A stretch of DNA of 64,000 nt, taken from the NCBI RefSeq assembly GCF_900292075.1, contig NZ_OLMV01000003.1, forward strand, positions 372,001 to 436,000, written 5' to 3'. Shown in pieces: positions 11,569 through 19,829 of this stretch. Position 1 is the stretch's first letter. Every line of letters begins with the position of its first letter. The notes below the pieces were generated by a model. That model was given only the letters and a program-made list of their open reading frames with translations, was not told the DNA's origin and did not search any database. The translations under genes and the position numbers were made by a program. This DNA is from Microbacterium timonense. Its GTDB lineage: Bacteria; Actinomycetota; Actinomycetes; Actinomycetales; Microbacteriaceae.

Positions 11569-11582
11569 GCGGCGGGATGCCG

Positions 11583-12080
11583 TCAGCCGAGCGGCTGCGA
11601 GATGTCGGCCACCGTCGCCCCGTAGGCGGCGATGAGGTCGTCGGCCTCGACGAACAGGCTGTACCCGTGGGCGCCCGCTCCCATCGCGATGCGCCGGCCG
11701 ACGATCGCGGAGTCGGCGTAGACGGGCCAGTCGTGGGTGCTCCCGAGCGGCACGATGGTGCCGCGCTCGTACCCCGTGGCGGCAAGGGCGCGTTCGGGGT
11801 CCGGGAGCTGCAGCTTGTTCACCCCGACGACGGCGCGAAGCTTCGGCCAGGAGATCGCCCGGTCTCCCGGGATGAGCGCGAACAGATAAGTGCCGTCGCT
11901 GCGCTTGACGACCAGCGTCTTGACGATCCCCGACGGAGGGATGCCGAGGATCGCGGCCGCTTCCGGCAAGCTGTTGGCCGCCGGACGCTCACGGATCTCG
12001 ATCGACAGCCCGCGGTCGGCTGCTGCCTCCCGCACGCGTTCCGTCCCGCGGAGTCCTTCGCTCGTCGCCGGCTCAGGCAT
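11583..12080 (-). CDS. YbaK/EbsC-family aminoacyl-tRNA deacylase
   Basis: 165 residues covering the whole YbaK/ProX fold. The catalytic-lysine segment is GIVKTLVVKRSDGTYLFALIPGDR, followed by GYERGTIVPLGSTHDWPVYAD and IAMGAGAHGYSL. Family members hydrolyse mischarged tRNAs such as Cys-tRNA(Pro) in trans. The start overlaps the stop of the upstream gene by 8 bases, so the two form a leftward operon. Confidence 0.9.
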   Translation of the reverse strand: MPEPATSEGLRGTERVREAAADRGLSIEIRERPAANSLPEAAAILGIPPSGIVKTLVVKRSDGTYLFALIPGDRAISWPKLRAVVGVNKLQLPDPERALAATGYERGTIVPLGSTHDWPVYADSAIVGRRIAMGAGAHGYSLFVEADDLIAAYGATVADISQPLG

Positions 12081-12588
12081 CCGGCGCGCGCAGCGGGTCG
12101 TCGGCGACCCACAGTTCGTCGTCCGCGCGCAGCGTCTGCCACGCGGCGTAGAGGACGCCGACCGCGGCAGCGACCCCGAGGATGATGGCGATGACGCCGC
12201 CGGCGCCGATCCCCTTCTTCACCGGAACCGGCGCGGGCTTCGACCAGGCGCTCGGCAGTGACAGCCCGCGGCCGTCGGCGATCCGCGAACGCTGCTCGTT
12301 GGCGGCATCCCACACCGACAGCGCGGAGCCGACGACGGCGCCGGCGGCCGGGATGATGGTGCCGTTCACGACCTTCTTGCCCTTGTCGACGTAGGGCGCG
12401 GCGTACCTGTTGTAGCCGGCCTGCACCTGCGGCTTGACCTGCTCGCGTCCGTAGTGCCCGAGCTGGCGACCGGCCTCGCGCGCGACGGTGGCGGCTTCGC
12501 CGACCAGCACCTGCTGGGCCTCCCACAGGTTGCTCGCCTGCTTTTGAAGCTTGTGAAGTTCCTTCTTGCGCTTGCGGCTGACGCTCAC
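12073..12588 (-). CDS. Conserved actinobacterial membrane protein, unknown function
   Basis: 171 residues. The N-terminus is basic and helical (SVSRKRKKELHKLQKQASNLWEAQ), followed by a helical region with Tyr/Gln-rich repeats, a Gly/Ala-rich stretch, and one strong membrane span near residues 125-148 (GVIAIILGVAAAVGVLYAA). The C-terminus is short and acidic. GTG start at 12588 with AGGGAGGG four bases upstream. Function unknown. It is coupled to the YbaK gene and divergent from ppiA. The charged amphipathic N-terminus suggests membrane-surface or nucleic-acid contacts, but this is only an inference. Confidence 0.75.
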   Translation of the reverse strand: MSVSRKRKKELHKLQKQASNLWEAQQVLVGEAATVAREAGRQLGHYGREQVKPQVQAGYNRYAAPYVDKGKKVVNGTIIPAAGAVVGSALSVWDAANEQRSRIADGRGLSLPSAWSKPAPVPVKKGIGAGGVIAIILGVAAAVGVLYAAWQTLRADDELWVADDPLRAPDA

Positions 12589-12683
12589 GGTGCCCTCCCT
12601 GTCGTGGGGATGTCGGTCTCCCCATCTTGCCAGACCACCGCTGAGACGGGAGGGGTTGCAGGGAACTCTGAGACAATGTAGAA

Positions 12684-13256
12684 ATGCCGCTTCACACAGC
12701 AGTTGCCACCATCCACACCAACTACGGCGACATCGTCGTCAACCTGTTCGGCGACCACGCGCCGCGCACCGTGCAGAACTTCATCGGTCTCGCCGACGGC
12801 TCCCAGGAGTGGACGCACCCGGCGACCGGCAAGCCCGGTGAAGGCCCGCTCTACAAGGACGTCATCTTCCACCGCATCATCTCGGGCTTCATGATCCAGG
12901 GCGGCGACCCGCTGGGTCAGGGCGTGGGCGGCCCGGGCTACACGTTCAACGACGAGATCAACGGCGAGCTCACCTTCACCGAGCCGTACAAGCTCGCGAT
13001 GGCCAACGCGGGCCTCCGGCGCAACGCGATCACCGGTCAGCCGGAGGGCACCAACGGATCGCAGTTCTTCATCACGGTCCCCGGCCAGGGCGGCCGCGGT
13101 CCCGAGTGGCTGCAGGGCAAGCACACGATCTTCGGCGAGGTGGCCGACGACGACTCGAAGTCGGTCGTCGACACCATCAGCGAGGTTCCCACCGCGGCCG
13201 GCGATCGCCCCGTCGAGCCCGTCGTCATCGAGTCGATCGACGTCGTCGCGGTCTGA
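12684..13256 (+). CDS. ppiA: Cyclophilin-type peptidyl-prolyl cis-trans isomerase
   Basis: 190 residues, cytoplasmic (no signal peptide). Cyclophilin motifs are clear: FHRIISGFMIQGGDPLGQG with the catalytic Arg, then GTNGSQFFITVPGQG and LQGKHTIFGEV. It speeds proline isomerisation during protein folding. The ATG at 12684 is preceded by GACAAT six nt upstream, which may be a -10 box giving a leaderless mRNA. The gene leads into the rhomboid gene 21 bp downstream, a pairing common in actinobacteria near the origin. Confidence 0.95.
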   Translation: MPLHTAVATIHTNYGDIVVNLFGDHAPRTVQNFIGLADGSQEWTHPATGKPGEGPLYKDVIFHRIISGFMIQGGDPLGQGVGGPGYTFNDEINGELTFTEPYKLAMANAGLRRNAITGQPEGTNGSQFFITVPGQGGRGPEWLQGKHTIFGEVADDDSKSVVDTISEVPTAAGDRPVEPVVIESIDVVAV

Positions 13257-13277
13257 GTCGCAACCCCACCTCGCCGC

Positions 13278-14174
13278 GTGACCACCGACGACTTCCGCCG
13301 CAACAGCGACAACTTCTGCTACCGGCATCCTGACCGCCAGAGCTTCGTGCTCTGCCAGCGGTGCCTGCGCACGATATGCCCCGAGTGCCAGACCCCGGCC
13401 GCGGTCGGGGTCATCTGCCCGGAGTGCCTGCGCGATCAGCAGAAGGCGCAGTCGCCGGCGCAGCGCAAGGCCGAGCGTCGGTGGTCACGTCCGCGAGCGG
13501 TCACGGCGTCCGCCGGCCGCCCGGTGGTGACGTACGCCATCATCGGCATCACCGCGTTCGTCTTCCTGCTGCAGCTCATCCCCGGGTTCGGCGCCTCCCT
13601 CACGACTCAGCTGGCGATGTACGCGCCGGCGCTCTACCCCGACCTCCTGGGCGTGTTCCAGCCCTGGCGGCTGCTCACGGTCCTCCTGGTCCACGACGCG
13701 GGCGGCATCTGGCACGTCGCACTCAACATGCTGGCGCTGTGGATGCTGGGTCGCAGCCTGGAGCCACTGCTCGGGCACTCCCGCTTCCTGGCGCTGTACC
13801 TCATCAGCGGCCTGGGCGGCTCGGTCGCGATCGTGCTGCTCGGGTTCGGCACACCCGTCGTCGGCGCGTCGGGCGCGATCTACGGATTGTTCGGCGCCCT
13901 GCTCGTCATCGGCCGGCACATCGGCGCCAACATCACCGGCATCGCGCTGGTGCTCGGCATCAATCTCGTGCTGACGTTCCTGCCGCTGTTCCTCGGCAGC
14001 GGCGGCATCTCATGGCAGGGCCATGTCGGCGGACTCCTCGTGGGCGCGCTGGTCGGGCTCATCTTCGCGCGCACCAGAGCGGCCCGTCAGCGCGGGCTGC
14101 AGGTCGGGCTGCTGATCGCGCTGACCGTCGGGCTGCTTGCGCTGCTGCTGGTTCCGCCGGCGCTGTACTGGTGA
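13278..14174 (+). CDS. Rhomboid intramembrane protease with N-terminal zinc ribbon
   Basis: 298 residues. The N-terminal 50 residues form a B-box-like zinc-binding module (C14, H17, C26, C29, C34, C37, C47, C50). Six or seven membrane helices follow. The catalytic serine is in VVGASGAIYG (S199), the catalytic histidine in WQGHVGG (H249), and the helix-2 motif is HVALNMLAL (H146, N150). The enzyme cleaves membrane-protein substrates within the bilayer. The GTG start at 13278 follows ppiA closely. The zinc module is normal for actinobacterial rhomboids at this locus. Confidence 0.93.
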   Translation: MTTDDFRRNSDNFCYRHPDRQSFVLCQRCLRTICPECQTPAAVGVICPECLRDQQKAQSPAQRKAERRWSRPRAVTASAGRPVVTYAIIGITAFVFLLQLIPGFGASLTTQLAMYAPALYPDLLGVFQPWRLLTVLLVHDAGGIWHVALNMLALWMLGRSLEPLLGHSRFLALYLISGLGGSVAIVLLGFGTPVVGASGAIYGLFGALLVIGRHIGANITGIALVLGINLVLTFLPLFLGSGGISWQGHVGGLLVGALVGLIFARTRAARQRGLQVGLLIALTVGLLALLLVPPALYW

Positions 14175-14201
14175 CCTCGGCCTTTCGCTTCGCGACCGAG
14201 G

Positions 14202-14278
14202 TTATCCACAGGTTCATCCACAGGTGGGGAGAATCACACCTGTGTAATTCACACCTGTTAACAGGGTTGTTAACAACC
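14202..14278. promoter_or_regulatory. DnaA-box-like cluster with CACAGGT/ACCTGTG repeats and a palindrome
   Basis: A perfect DnaA consensus TTATCCACA lies at 14202-14210 and a one-mismatch box TCATCCACA at 14214-14222. These are followed by two inverted copies of the same trailing motif (CACACCTGT at about 14235-14243 and 14250-14258) and a perfect 14-bp palindrome GGTTGTTAACAACC at 14265-14278. The region is strikingly AT-richer than its surroundings and sits between the rhomboid and crgA genes. Confidence 0.65.
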
Positions 14279-14311
14279 TCGATCTGCGGTCCGCATGCAC
14301 TCCGGGCACGG

Positions 14312-14339
14312 AAAAGCCCCGGTCGTCGTAGACCGGGGC
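14312..14339 (-). terminator. Intrinsic terminator of crgA
   Basis: Reading leftward: stem GCCCCGGTC / GACCGGGGC (9 bp, perfect) with a 6-nt loop, followed by TTTT. Plus-strand arms are 14316-14324 and 14331-14339. It lies 20 bp after the crgA stop. Confidence 0.88.
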
Positions 14340-14358
14340 ATCTCGCTGAGATTGTTCG

Positions 14359-14598
14359 TCAGCGCCAGCGCGTCGTCATCAGGAAGCCGATGAACGCGAT
14401 GCCGAAGCCGATGACGAGGTTCCATGCGCCGATGTCGGGGATCGGGAACGCCATGCCGCTCAGGTAGAAGACGAGGATCCACAGCAGACCGATGAGCATC
14501 AGTCCGATCATGATCGGCTTGAACCACACCGGATTGGGTGCGGCCTCGCCTTCTGCGCGCTCGACGAGCGAGTCGTCGTCTTTGCCGGGTCGTGCCAT
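14359..14598 (-). CDS. crgA: Cell division protein CrgA
   Basis: 79 residues. A polar N-terminus (MARPGKDDDSLVERAEGEAAPNPVWFKP) is followed by two membrane spans (IMIGLMLIGLLWILVFYLSG and NLVIGFGIAFIGFLM) and a short TTRWR end, the CrgA/DUF1912 layout. CrgA is a divisome scaffold that recruits FtsI and related proteins in mycobacteria and modulates FtsZ in Streptomyces. The ATG at 14598 is preferred over a TTG two codons upstream, because TAGACT at 14606-14611 places the transcription start at or next to it (leaderless). It is divergent from the sortase gene. Confidence 0.92.
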   Translation of the reverse strand: MARPGKDDDSLVERAEGEAAPNPVWFKPIMIGLMLIGLLWILVFYLSGMAFPIPDIGAWNLVIGFGIAFIGFLMTTRWR

Positions 14599-14653
14599 GC
14601 ACAAGAGTCTAACTGCCAGGCGGACTCCAGCCCGTGCTGATTAGACTCCCCCT

Positions 14654-15439
14654 GTGGAGGAAGCGGTGACGGACCTGGGGCGCGCCGTGCATCGACGACG
14701 GCCGCCGCGCCGCCGCACGTCCGTCGTAGGCGTCATCGGGGAACTGCTCATCACCGCCGGCGTCATCGTCCTGCTGTACGTCGTGTGGCAGCTGTGGGTC
14801 GGCGACCTCATCTACGGCGCCGAACGCAACGCCACCGGGACCGAGTTGTCACAGCAGTGGCAGCAGGAATGGGAGCAGACCCACGCGGCGGCACCCACAC
14901 CCGAGCCCGCGCCGGCGGGCGAGCCCGAGACGGCGCCGCCCCCGGTCCTGGCCGAACCGGGCGACGGCGAGCAGTTCGCGGTCATGCGCATCCCGCGCTT
15001 CGGCTCCGACTACGCCGTGCCCATGGCCGGCGGCGTCTCCCGTGCCCGCACGCTCGATCCGATCGGCATCGGTCACTACCCCGGCACCAAGATGCCCGGC
15101 GAGGCGGGGAACTTCGCGCTGGCCGCGCATCGCACCACCTGGGGCAAGCCCTTCAACCGCATCGCCGACCTGCACGTCGGCGACGCGATCGTGGTCGAGA
15201 CGCAGGACGGCTGGTACACCTACCGCTTCCGCACGCTGGAGTACGTCACCCCGAACGAGGTGGAGGTGCTCCTCCCGGTGCCGCAGGCCATGGATGTCCC
15301 GGCGGGCACCGCCTACATCACCATGACCAGCTGCAGCCCGATGTACGCGATGACCGAGCGGATCGTGGCGTACGGCGTGTTCGAGTCCTTCACCCCGCGC
15401 GAGGCGGGTCCTCCAGCATCCCTCCAGGCGGTGACCTGA
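14654..15439 (+). CDS. Class E sortase
   Basis: 261 residues. One N-terminal membrane anchor (about 25-48), a Pro/Ala-rich linker (80-100), then the sortase barrel. The catalytic triad is visible: H159 in AAHRTTWG, C227 in TMTSCSP, R236 in MTERIV. Class E enzymes anchor proteins bearing LAxTG-type signals to the cell wall in high-GC Gram-positives. Two window proteins end in such signals (LAATG at 32.6 kb, LASSG at 49.5 kb). Start: GTG 14654 lies 6 nt after a TAGACT box (leaderless); GTG 14666 has a GGAGG at good spacing and removes four residues. The next gene overlaps its stop. Confidence 0.93.
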   Translation: MEEAVTDLGRAVHRRRPPRRRTSVVGVIGELLITAGVIVLLYVVWQLWVGDLIYGAERNATGTELSQQWQQEWEQTHAAAPTPEPAPAGEPETAPPPVLAEPGDGEQFAVMRIPRFGSDYAVPMAGGVSRARTLDPIGIGHYPGTKMPGEAGNFALAAHRTTWGKPFNRIADLHVGDAIVVETQDGWYTYRFRTLEYVTPNEVEVLLPVPQAMDVPAGTAYITMTSCSPMYAMTERIVAYGVFESFTPREAGPPASLQAVT

Positions 15440-15624
15440 TGTACGCGGCCCTCTGGCGAGTCCTCCCCGGCCCCTGGTGGGTGCGGGTGCTCATCCTCCT
15501 CGTGCTGATCGGGGCGGTCCTGTACGGCCTGCTCTTCTACGTGTTCCCGTGGGTGAGCCAGTTCGTCAACCCGCAGGAGGTCACCGTCACCTTGCCCGCG
15601 GCACCCGGCATCCCGGTGTCGTGA
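15439..15624 (+). CDS. Small single-span membrane protein of the sortase operon
   Basis: 61 residues. A short N-terminus (MYAALWRVLPGPWWVR), a strong membrane span (VLILLVLIGAVLYGLLFYVFPWV) and a short exterior tail (SQFVNPQEVTVTLPAAPG). The ATG shares its A with the sortase stop (TGATG), and its own stop overlaps the GTG of the amidotransferase gene, so it sits locked in a three-gene operon. Similar small proteins follow the sortase in other actinobacteria. The function is unknown; an accessory role to the sortase is inferred from position only. Confidence 0.82.
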   Translation: MYAALWRVLPGPWWVRVLILLVLIGAVLYGLLFYVFPWVSQFVNPQEVTVTLPAAPGIPVS

Positions 15625-16262
15625 GCGCCCCTCCCCCGTCGGCGCCGCTCCTGGTCGTCGACAACCACGACAGCTTCGTCCACACCCTGGTGGGGTATCT
15701 CCACGAGCTCGGCGCAGACACCGAGATGATCGAGGCGGACGCCATCACCGACCCCGCGCGCGCGATCGCCGGCAGGCCTGGGGTGCTCGTCTCACCGGGC
15801 CCCGGCACGCCGGCCCACGCGGGTGCGTCGGTGGACATCGTGCGGGCCGCCGCAGATGCCGGCGTGCCGCTTCTGGGCGTGTGCCTCGGCCATCAGGCGA
15901 TCGGCGAGGCGTTCGGCGCGACGGTCGGTCACGCGCCCGAGCTCATGCACGGGATGACCTCGCTCGTGCACCACGACGGTTCGCCGCTGTATGCGGGCCT
16001 GCCCGACCCGTTCGTCGCGACGCGCTACCACTCGCTGGCCATCATGCCCGAGACCGTCCCCGCCGAACTGGTCGTCACGGGGCGGACGGCGAGCGGCGTC
16101 ATCATGGGGGTCGCGCACCGCGAGCTGCCGATCGTCGGGGTGCAGTTCCACCCCGAGAGCGTGCTCACCGAGGGCGGGCATCGTCTGCTCGGCAACTGGC
16201 TGGCCTCGGTGGGGTATCCGGATGCCGCAGTCCGCGGCGCGACGCTCAGCCCTCGACGGTAG
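15621..16262 (+). CDS. Class I glutamine amidotransferase (TrpG/PabA type)
   Basis: 213 residues. The catalytic triad is visible: cysteine in LLGVCLGHQAIGEAFG, then histidine and glutamate in VQFHPESVLTEGG. The start segment LLVVDNHDSFVHTL and VSPGPGTP are typical of component II of anthranilate or aminodeoxychorismate synthase, which supplies ammonia from glutamine. In actinobacteria this copy regularly sits next to pknB and is often called pabA/trpG; the sequence alone does not decide between tryptophan and folate synthesis. GTG start at 15621 overlaps the preceding stop. It is convergent with pknB. Confidence 0.9.
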   Translation: MSAPPPSAPLLVVDNHDSFVHTLVGYLHELGADTEMIEADAITDPARAIAGRPGVLVSPGPGTPAHAGASVDIVRAAADAGVPLLGVCLGHQAIGEAFGATVGHAPELMHGMTSLVHHDGSPLYAGLPDPFVATRYHSLAIMPETVPAELVVTGRTASGVIMGVAHRELPIVGVQFHPESVLTEGGHRLLGNWLASVGYPDAAVRGATLSPRR

Positions 16263-16322
16263 CTCCCGACGCCGGATCCCGGACCAGGAGCCCTTTGCCG
16301 AGCCGAGCGTCGGTGCGGCCGG

Positions 16323-18017
16323 CTAGGGACCGGTGCAGTACGTGAGTGTGATCTCGGAGTGCACCGGCACGTCGCCGGGCGGCAGTGATTGCGCCGTCAC
16401 GGTCGGGGGGTTCGCTGCCGTGCAGGTCGCGTCCTCCTGCGGCAGGACGGTCAGCCCGACCTCCTGCAGCTCGCGGGTGGCGGCATCGAGGGTGTAGCCG
16501 CGGACGTCGTCGATGGCCACGCGGCCGGAGGCGACGACGAGGTTCACCGTGGAGCCCGCCGGGACGCTCGCGCCGTCGGCCGGGTCGCTCGAGATGACCG
16601 TGCCGGCCGCGAGATCGTTGTCGTTCTGCGGGGTGATGGTCCCCAGTTGCAGCCCGGCGTCGGCGATCGCGGCGGTCGCGGCATCCTGCCCGAGTCCCGT
16701 GAGGGTCGGCACGGTGGACATCTCCTGGCCCGTCGAGACGTAGACCTTCACCTGCTGCTCGGGCTCCACCGAGGTGCCCGCCTCAGGATCGGTGCGGATG
16801 ACGTTGCCGGGGGCGACGTCGGTGCTCTCCTCGTCGACGCGGAAGGCGAGCAGGTCGTGCCCTGCCAGCTCGTCGTTGGCACGGTCGTATGTCATGCCGA
16901 CGACATCCGGCACGACGCGGACGTTGCCCGGGAGATCATCGCGCGGCTGGATGGTCAGCACCCAGAAGAGCAGTGAGATGAGCAGCACCGCCAGAAGCGC
17001 GACACCGGCCCAGATCCACGCGACCGGTGGACCGGCCTGCGTCCGCTTCATGGTCGTGTCGGTGCTCAGCTGCCGCAGCGATCGCGCGGTCTCCGCCGCC
17101 TGGCGCGGGTTCGGGCCGTACAGCTCGCTGGTCAGCGCGCCCACCTGGCGCTTCGACGGCTGGCGGCCGTCGATCGTCGCGTCCAGCGCCTCACGGAAGC
17201 CCGCGGCATCCTGATAGCGCTGGAACGGGTCTTTGGCCAGGGCACGCAGCGCGACGGTGTCGAGGGCGCGCGGCACCGTCTCGTTCACCTCGGACGGCGG
17301 CACCGGCGCCTCGCTGACGTGCTGGTAGGCGACGGCGACCGGGGACTCGCCCCGGAAGGGCTGGCGTCCGGTGAGCAGCTCGTAGAGCACGACGCCCGTC
17401 GAGTACAGGTCGGCCCGGGCATCGACGGGCTCGCCCTTGGCCTGCTCGGGAGAGAAGTACGCCGCGGTGCCGAGGATCTGCGTGGTCTCGGCGACCGTGG
17501 ACGAGCTGTCGGACACGGCGCGCGCGATGCCGAAGTCCATCACCTTCACCTGACCGGCGTCGGTGATCATCACGTTGCCGGGCTTGATGTCGCGGTGGAC
17601 GACGCCGGCACGGTGCGAGTACTCCAGCGCCTCGAGGATGCCGTCTACGTAGCGGATGGCGTCAGGCACCGGGACCGGCCCGTCGGCGATGACGTCCTTG
17701 AGCAGCCGGCCCTTCACGAGCTCCATGACGATGAACGGCACCGGGCGCACCGAGCCGTCGGGTGCGGTGCGGGAATCCTCCCCCGCGTCGTACACGCGCA
17801 CGATCGTCGGGTGCGCCATACGGGAAGCCGCCTGCGCCTCCAGCCGGAACCGGGTGCGGAACGCGTTGTCGTCGGCCAGCTCGCGGTCGAGGATCTTGAT
17901 GGCCACCTGGCGGCCGAGCGTCAGATCGTACCCTCGGTAGACGCTTGCCATCCCACCGCGCCCGATGGGCTCGTCGATGCGATAGCGCCCCGAAAGCACG
18001 CGTGGCTCAGCTGTCAC
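16323..18017 (-). CDS. pknB: Serine/threonine protein kinase PknB with PASTA domains
   Basis: 564 residues. Kinase domain about 10-270 with GRGGMASVYRG, VAIK, the HRD motif in VVHRDIKPGNVMI and DFG in VMDFGIARA. A single membrane span near 330 (WAGVALLAVLLISLLFWVL) is followed by three extracellular PASTA domains that bind peptidoglycan fragments. The kinase controls cell-wall synthesis and division. GTG at 18017 was chosen because AGGGAG precedes it by about 5 nt; an upstream GTG two codons earlier is less well placed. It is the last gene of the fhaA-to-pknB operon, and the dephosphorylating partner PstP is encoded upstream. Confidence 0.95.
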   Translation of the reverse strand: MTAEPRVLSGRYRIDEPIGRGGMASVYRGYDLTLGRQVAIKILDRELADDNAFRTRFRLEAQAASRMAHPTIVRVYDAGEDSRTAPDGSVRPVPFIVMELVKGRLLKDVIADGPVPVPDAIRYVDGILEALEYSHRAGVVHRDIKPGNVMITDAGQVKVMDFGIARAVSDSSSTVAETTQILGTAAYFSPEQAKGEPVDARADLYSTGVVLYELLTGRQPFRGESPVAVAYQHVSEAPVPPSEVNETVPRALDTVALRALAKDPFQRYQDAAGFREALDATIDGRQPSKRQVGALTSELYGPNPRQAAETARSLRQLSTDTTMKRTQAGPPVAWIWAGVALLAVLLISLLFWVLTIQPRDDLPGNVRVVPDVVGMTYDRANDELAGHDLLAFRVDEESTDVAPGNVIRTDPEAGTSVEPEQQVKVYVSTGQEMSTVPTLTGLGQDAATAAIADAGLQLGTITPQNDNDLAAGTVISSDPADGASVPAGSTVNLVVASGRVAIDDVRGYTLDAATRELQEVGLTVLPQEDATCTAANPPTVTAQSLPPGDVPVHSEITLTYCTGP

Positions 18018-18116
18018 GTTCACTCCCTGCGTGGACTCCAGCCAGACTATCCGAGCCCCGGCGAACCACACTCACGCAGTCCGCCCGAGACGTCTTCCGC
18101 CGGGCGGCAAGACCGC

Positions 18117-19829
18117 CTACGGCGTCGGTGTCGGCGTCGGGTTGGAGGCCTGGATCTGGGCGCTCGCCTCGGGTGAGGCGCCGCTGGTGCGCTCGCCGGC
18201 GGTGCCGCCGGTGCAGGTCACGGTGTATGTGACGATCAGTGCCTGCCCGCCCGCACCGGTCACCTGGATCTCACCGGCGCGGTCGCTGGGCCCGAACGCG
18301 GCCGTGGACTGGCCCGTCGCGGGGAAGACGCCGTTGGTGGCGGTCAGGTTGTAGGCGCTGACGCTCCCCGTGCCCGACGGGCAGCTGTAGCCCGGCCACT
18401 GCACCTGGGTCGTCGAGGCCGCGTCGACCGTTCCCGGCAGCGTGGGTGCGCCCGGCTGCGTCATCGGAACCTGGCCGGCATACACCGTCAGGTCGATGAT
18501 CGTGCCCTTGGGCACGTTGCCCTGCGGGTTGACGGCGTAGACCTTGCCCTCGCTCGCCTCGTCGGGCGCCGCGTTGCCTTCGGAGCAGCTCGCGCCCAGT
18601 CCCAGGGCGTCCAGCGCCGCCGAGGCGGTGTCGCAGTCCTTGCCGAGGTAGTCGGCGGCCACGACGTTCGCGGTGGTCGAGGTGGGCGTGGGCGTGTTCT
18701 TCGGCGTGGAGCTCGCCGACTGCGTGACCGAGCGCGAGGGCGTCGGGTTCGCGTCGGGCTGGTTGGCGACCACGGCCCAGATCGTGCCGATCAGCACGAG
18801 CAGCAGCAGGGCGATGAGCGCGATGAGCGGCCACGTCCACGGACTGCGCTTCTTCTTCTGCGGCGTCTCTTCGACGGGCTCCTCGCCGGGGGCCGGCATG
18901 AGGCGCGTCGCCGCCGAGGTGTCGGAGCCTGCCGTCAGCAGCTGTGTCGCCGCCTCGGCGCCCGCAGCGCCGGCGGCGATCGCGGGAACAGCCGCGGCGG
19001 CGGCGGTCAGGTCGCCGCGGCGCAGCGCCGAGGCCGCGCGTGCGACCGCGGCGGCGGAGGCCGGCCGGTCCTCGGGCTTCTTGGCGATCATCGCCATCAC
19101 GAGGTTCTGCACGGGGACGGCGACCGTCGCCGGCAGCGGCGGAGGCTGCTCGTTGATCTGCGCCATCGCGATGGCGACCTGCGACTCGCCGGTGAAGGGG
19201 CGCTTGCCGGCCAGGCACTCGTACGCCACGATGCCGAGCGAGTAGATGTCGGTCGCCGGCGACGCCGGGTGACCCGACGCCTGCTCGGGCGAGAGGTACT
19301 GGACCGTTCCCATGACCTGCCCGGTGGCGGTCAGCGGGACCTGGTCGGCGATGCGCGCGATGCCGAAGTCGGTGATCTTGACGCGGCCGTCGGGGGTGAT
19401 GAGCAGGTTGCCGGGCTTGATGTCGCGGTGCACGAGGCCCGCAGCGTGGGCGGCCTGCAGCGCCGCGGCCGTCTGCGCGACGATGTCGAGCGTCTTGTCG
19501 GTGGAGAGCGACCCGTCGCGTTCGAGGATCGTCGACAGCGCCTCGCCGGGCACCAGCTCCATCACCAGGAACGCGCTGCCGTTCTCTTCGCCGTAGTCGA
19601 ACACGCTGGCGATGCCCTCGTGGTTGACCAGCGCCGCGTGGCGGGCCTCGGCGCGGAAGCGCTCCAGGAAACCAGGGTCGCCCATGTACTCGTCTTTGAG
19701 GATCTTGATGGCGACGGTGCGTCCGATGACGTGGTCGGTCGCCTCCCAGACCTCGCCCATGCCGCCGATCGCGATACGCGAATCGAGTTCATATCGGCCG
19801 CCGAAGGTCACGCCTTGCGTCGGTCTCAT
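18117..19829 (-). CDS. pknA: Serine/threonine protein kinase PknA
   Basis: 570 residues. Kinase domain about 12-270 (IAIGGMGEVWEA, HRDIKPGNLLI, ITDFGIARI), an Ala-rich juxtamembrane linker, and a membrane span near 345 (WPLIALIALLLLVLIGTIWAVV). A Ser/Thr/Pro-rich exterior part holds one PASTA-like unit (YLGKDCDTASAALDALGLG...) and a C-terminal region with a CPSGTG and VTCTGG cysteine pair, ending in a TPTPTP tail. Mycobacterial PknA lacks PASTA units, so the extended exterior is typical of Micrococcales-type rather than mycobacterial PknA. The ATG overlaps the pbpA stop by 4 bp. Confidence 0.93.
   Translation of the reverse strand: MRPTQGVTFGGRYELDSRIAIGGMGEVWEATDHVIGRTVAIKILKDEYMGDPGFLERFRAEARHAALVNHEGIASVFDYGEENGSAFLVMELVPGEALSTILERDGSLSTDKTLDIVAQTAAALQAAHAAGLVHRDIKPGNLLITPDGRVKITDFGIARIADQVPLTATGQVMGTVQYLSPEQASGHPASPATDIYSLGIVAYECLAGKRPFTGESQVAIAMAQINEQPPPLPATVAVPVQNLVMAMIAKKPEDRPASAAAVARAASALRRGDLTAAAAAVPAIAAGAAGAEAATQLLTAGSDTSAATRLMPAPGEEPVEETPQKKKRSPWTWPLIALIALLLLVLIGTIWAVVANQPDANPTPSRSVTQSASSTPKNTPTPTSTTANVVAADYLGKDCDTASAALDALGLGASCSEGNAAPDEASEGKVYAVNPQGNVPKGTIIDLTVYAGQVPMTQPGAPTLPGTVDAASTTQVQWPGYSCPSGTGSVSAYNLTATNGVFPATGQSTAAFGPSDRAGEIQVTGAGGQALIVTYTVTCTGGTAGERTSGASPEASAQIQASNPTPTPTP

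Noticed and set aside
14202..14278. The chromosomal origin itself
   Set aside because: Only one or two DnaA-like boxes are visible and the order dnaN-recF-gyrB places oriC left of the window.
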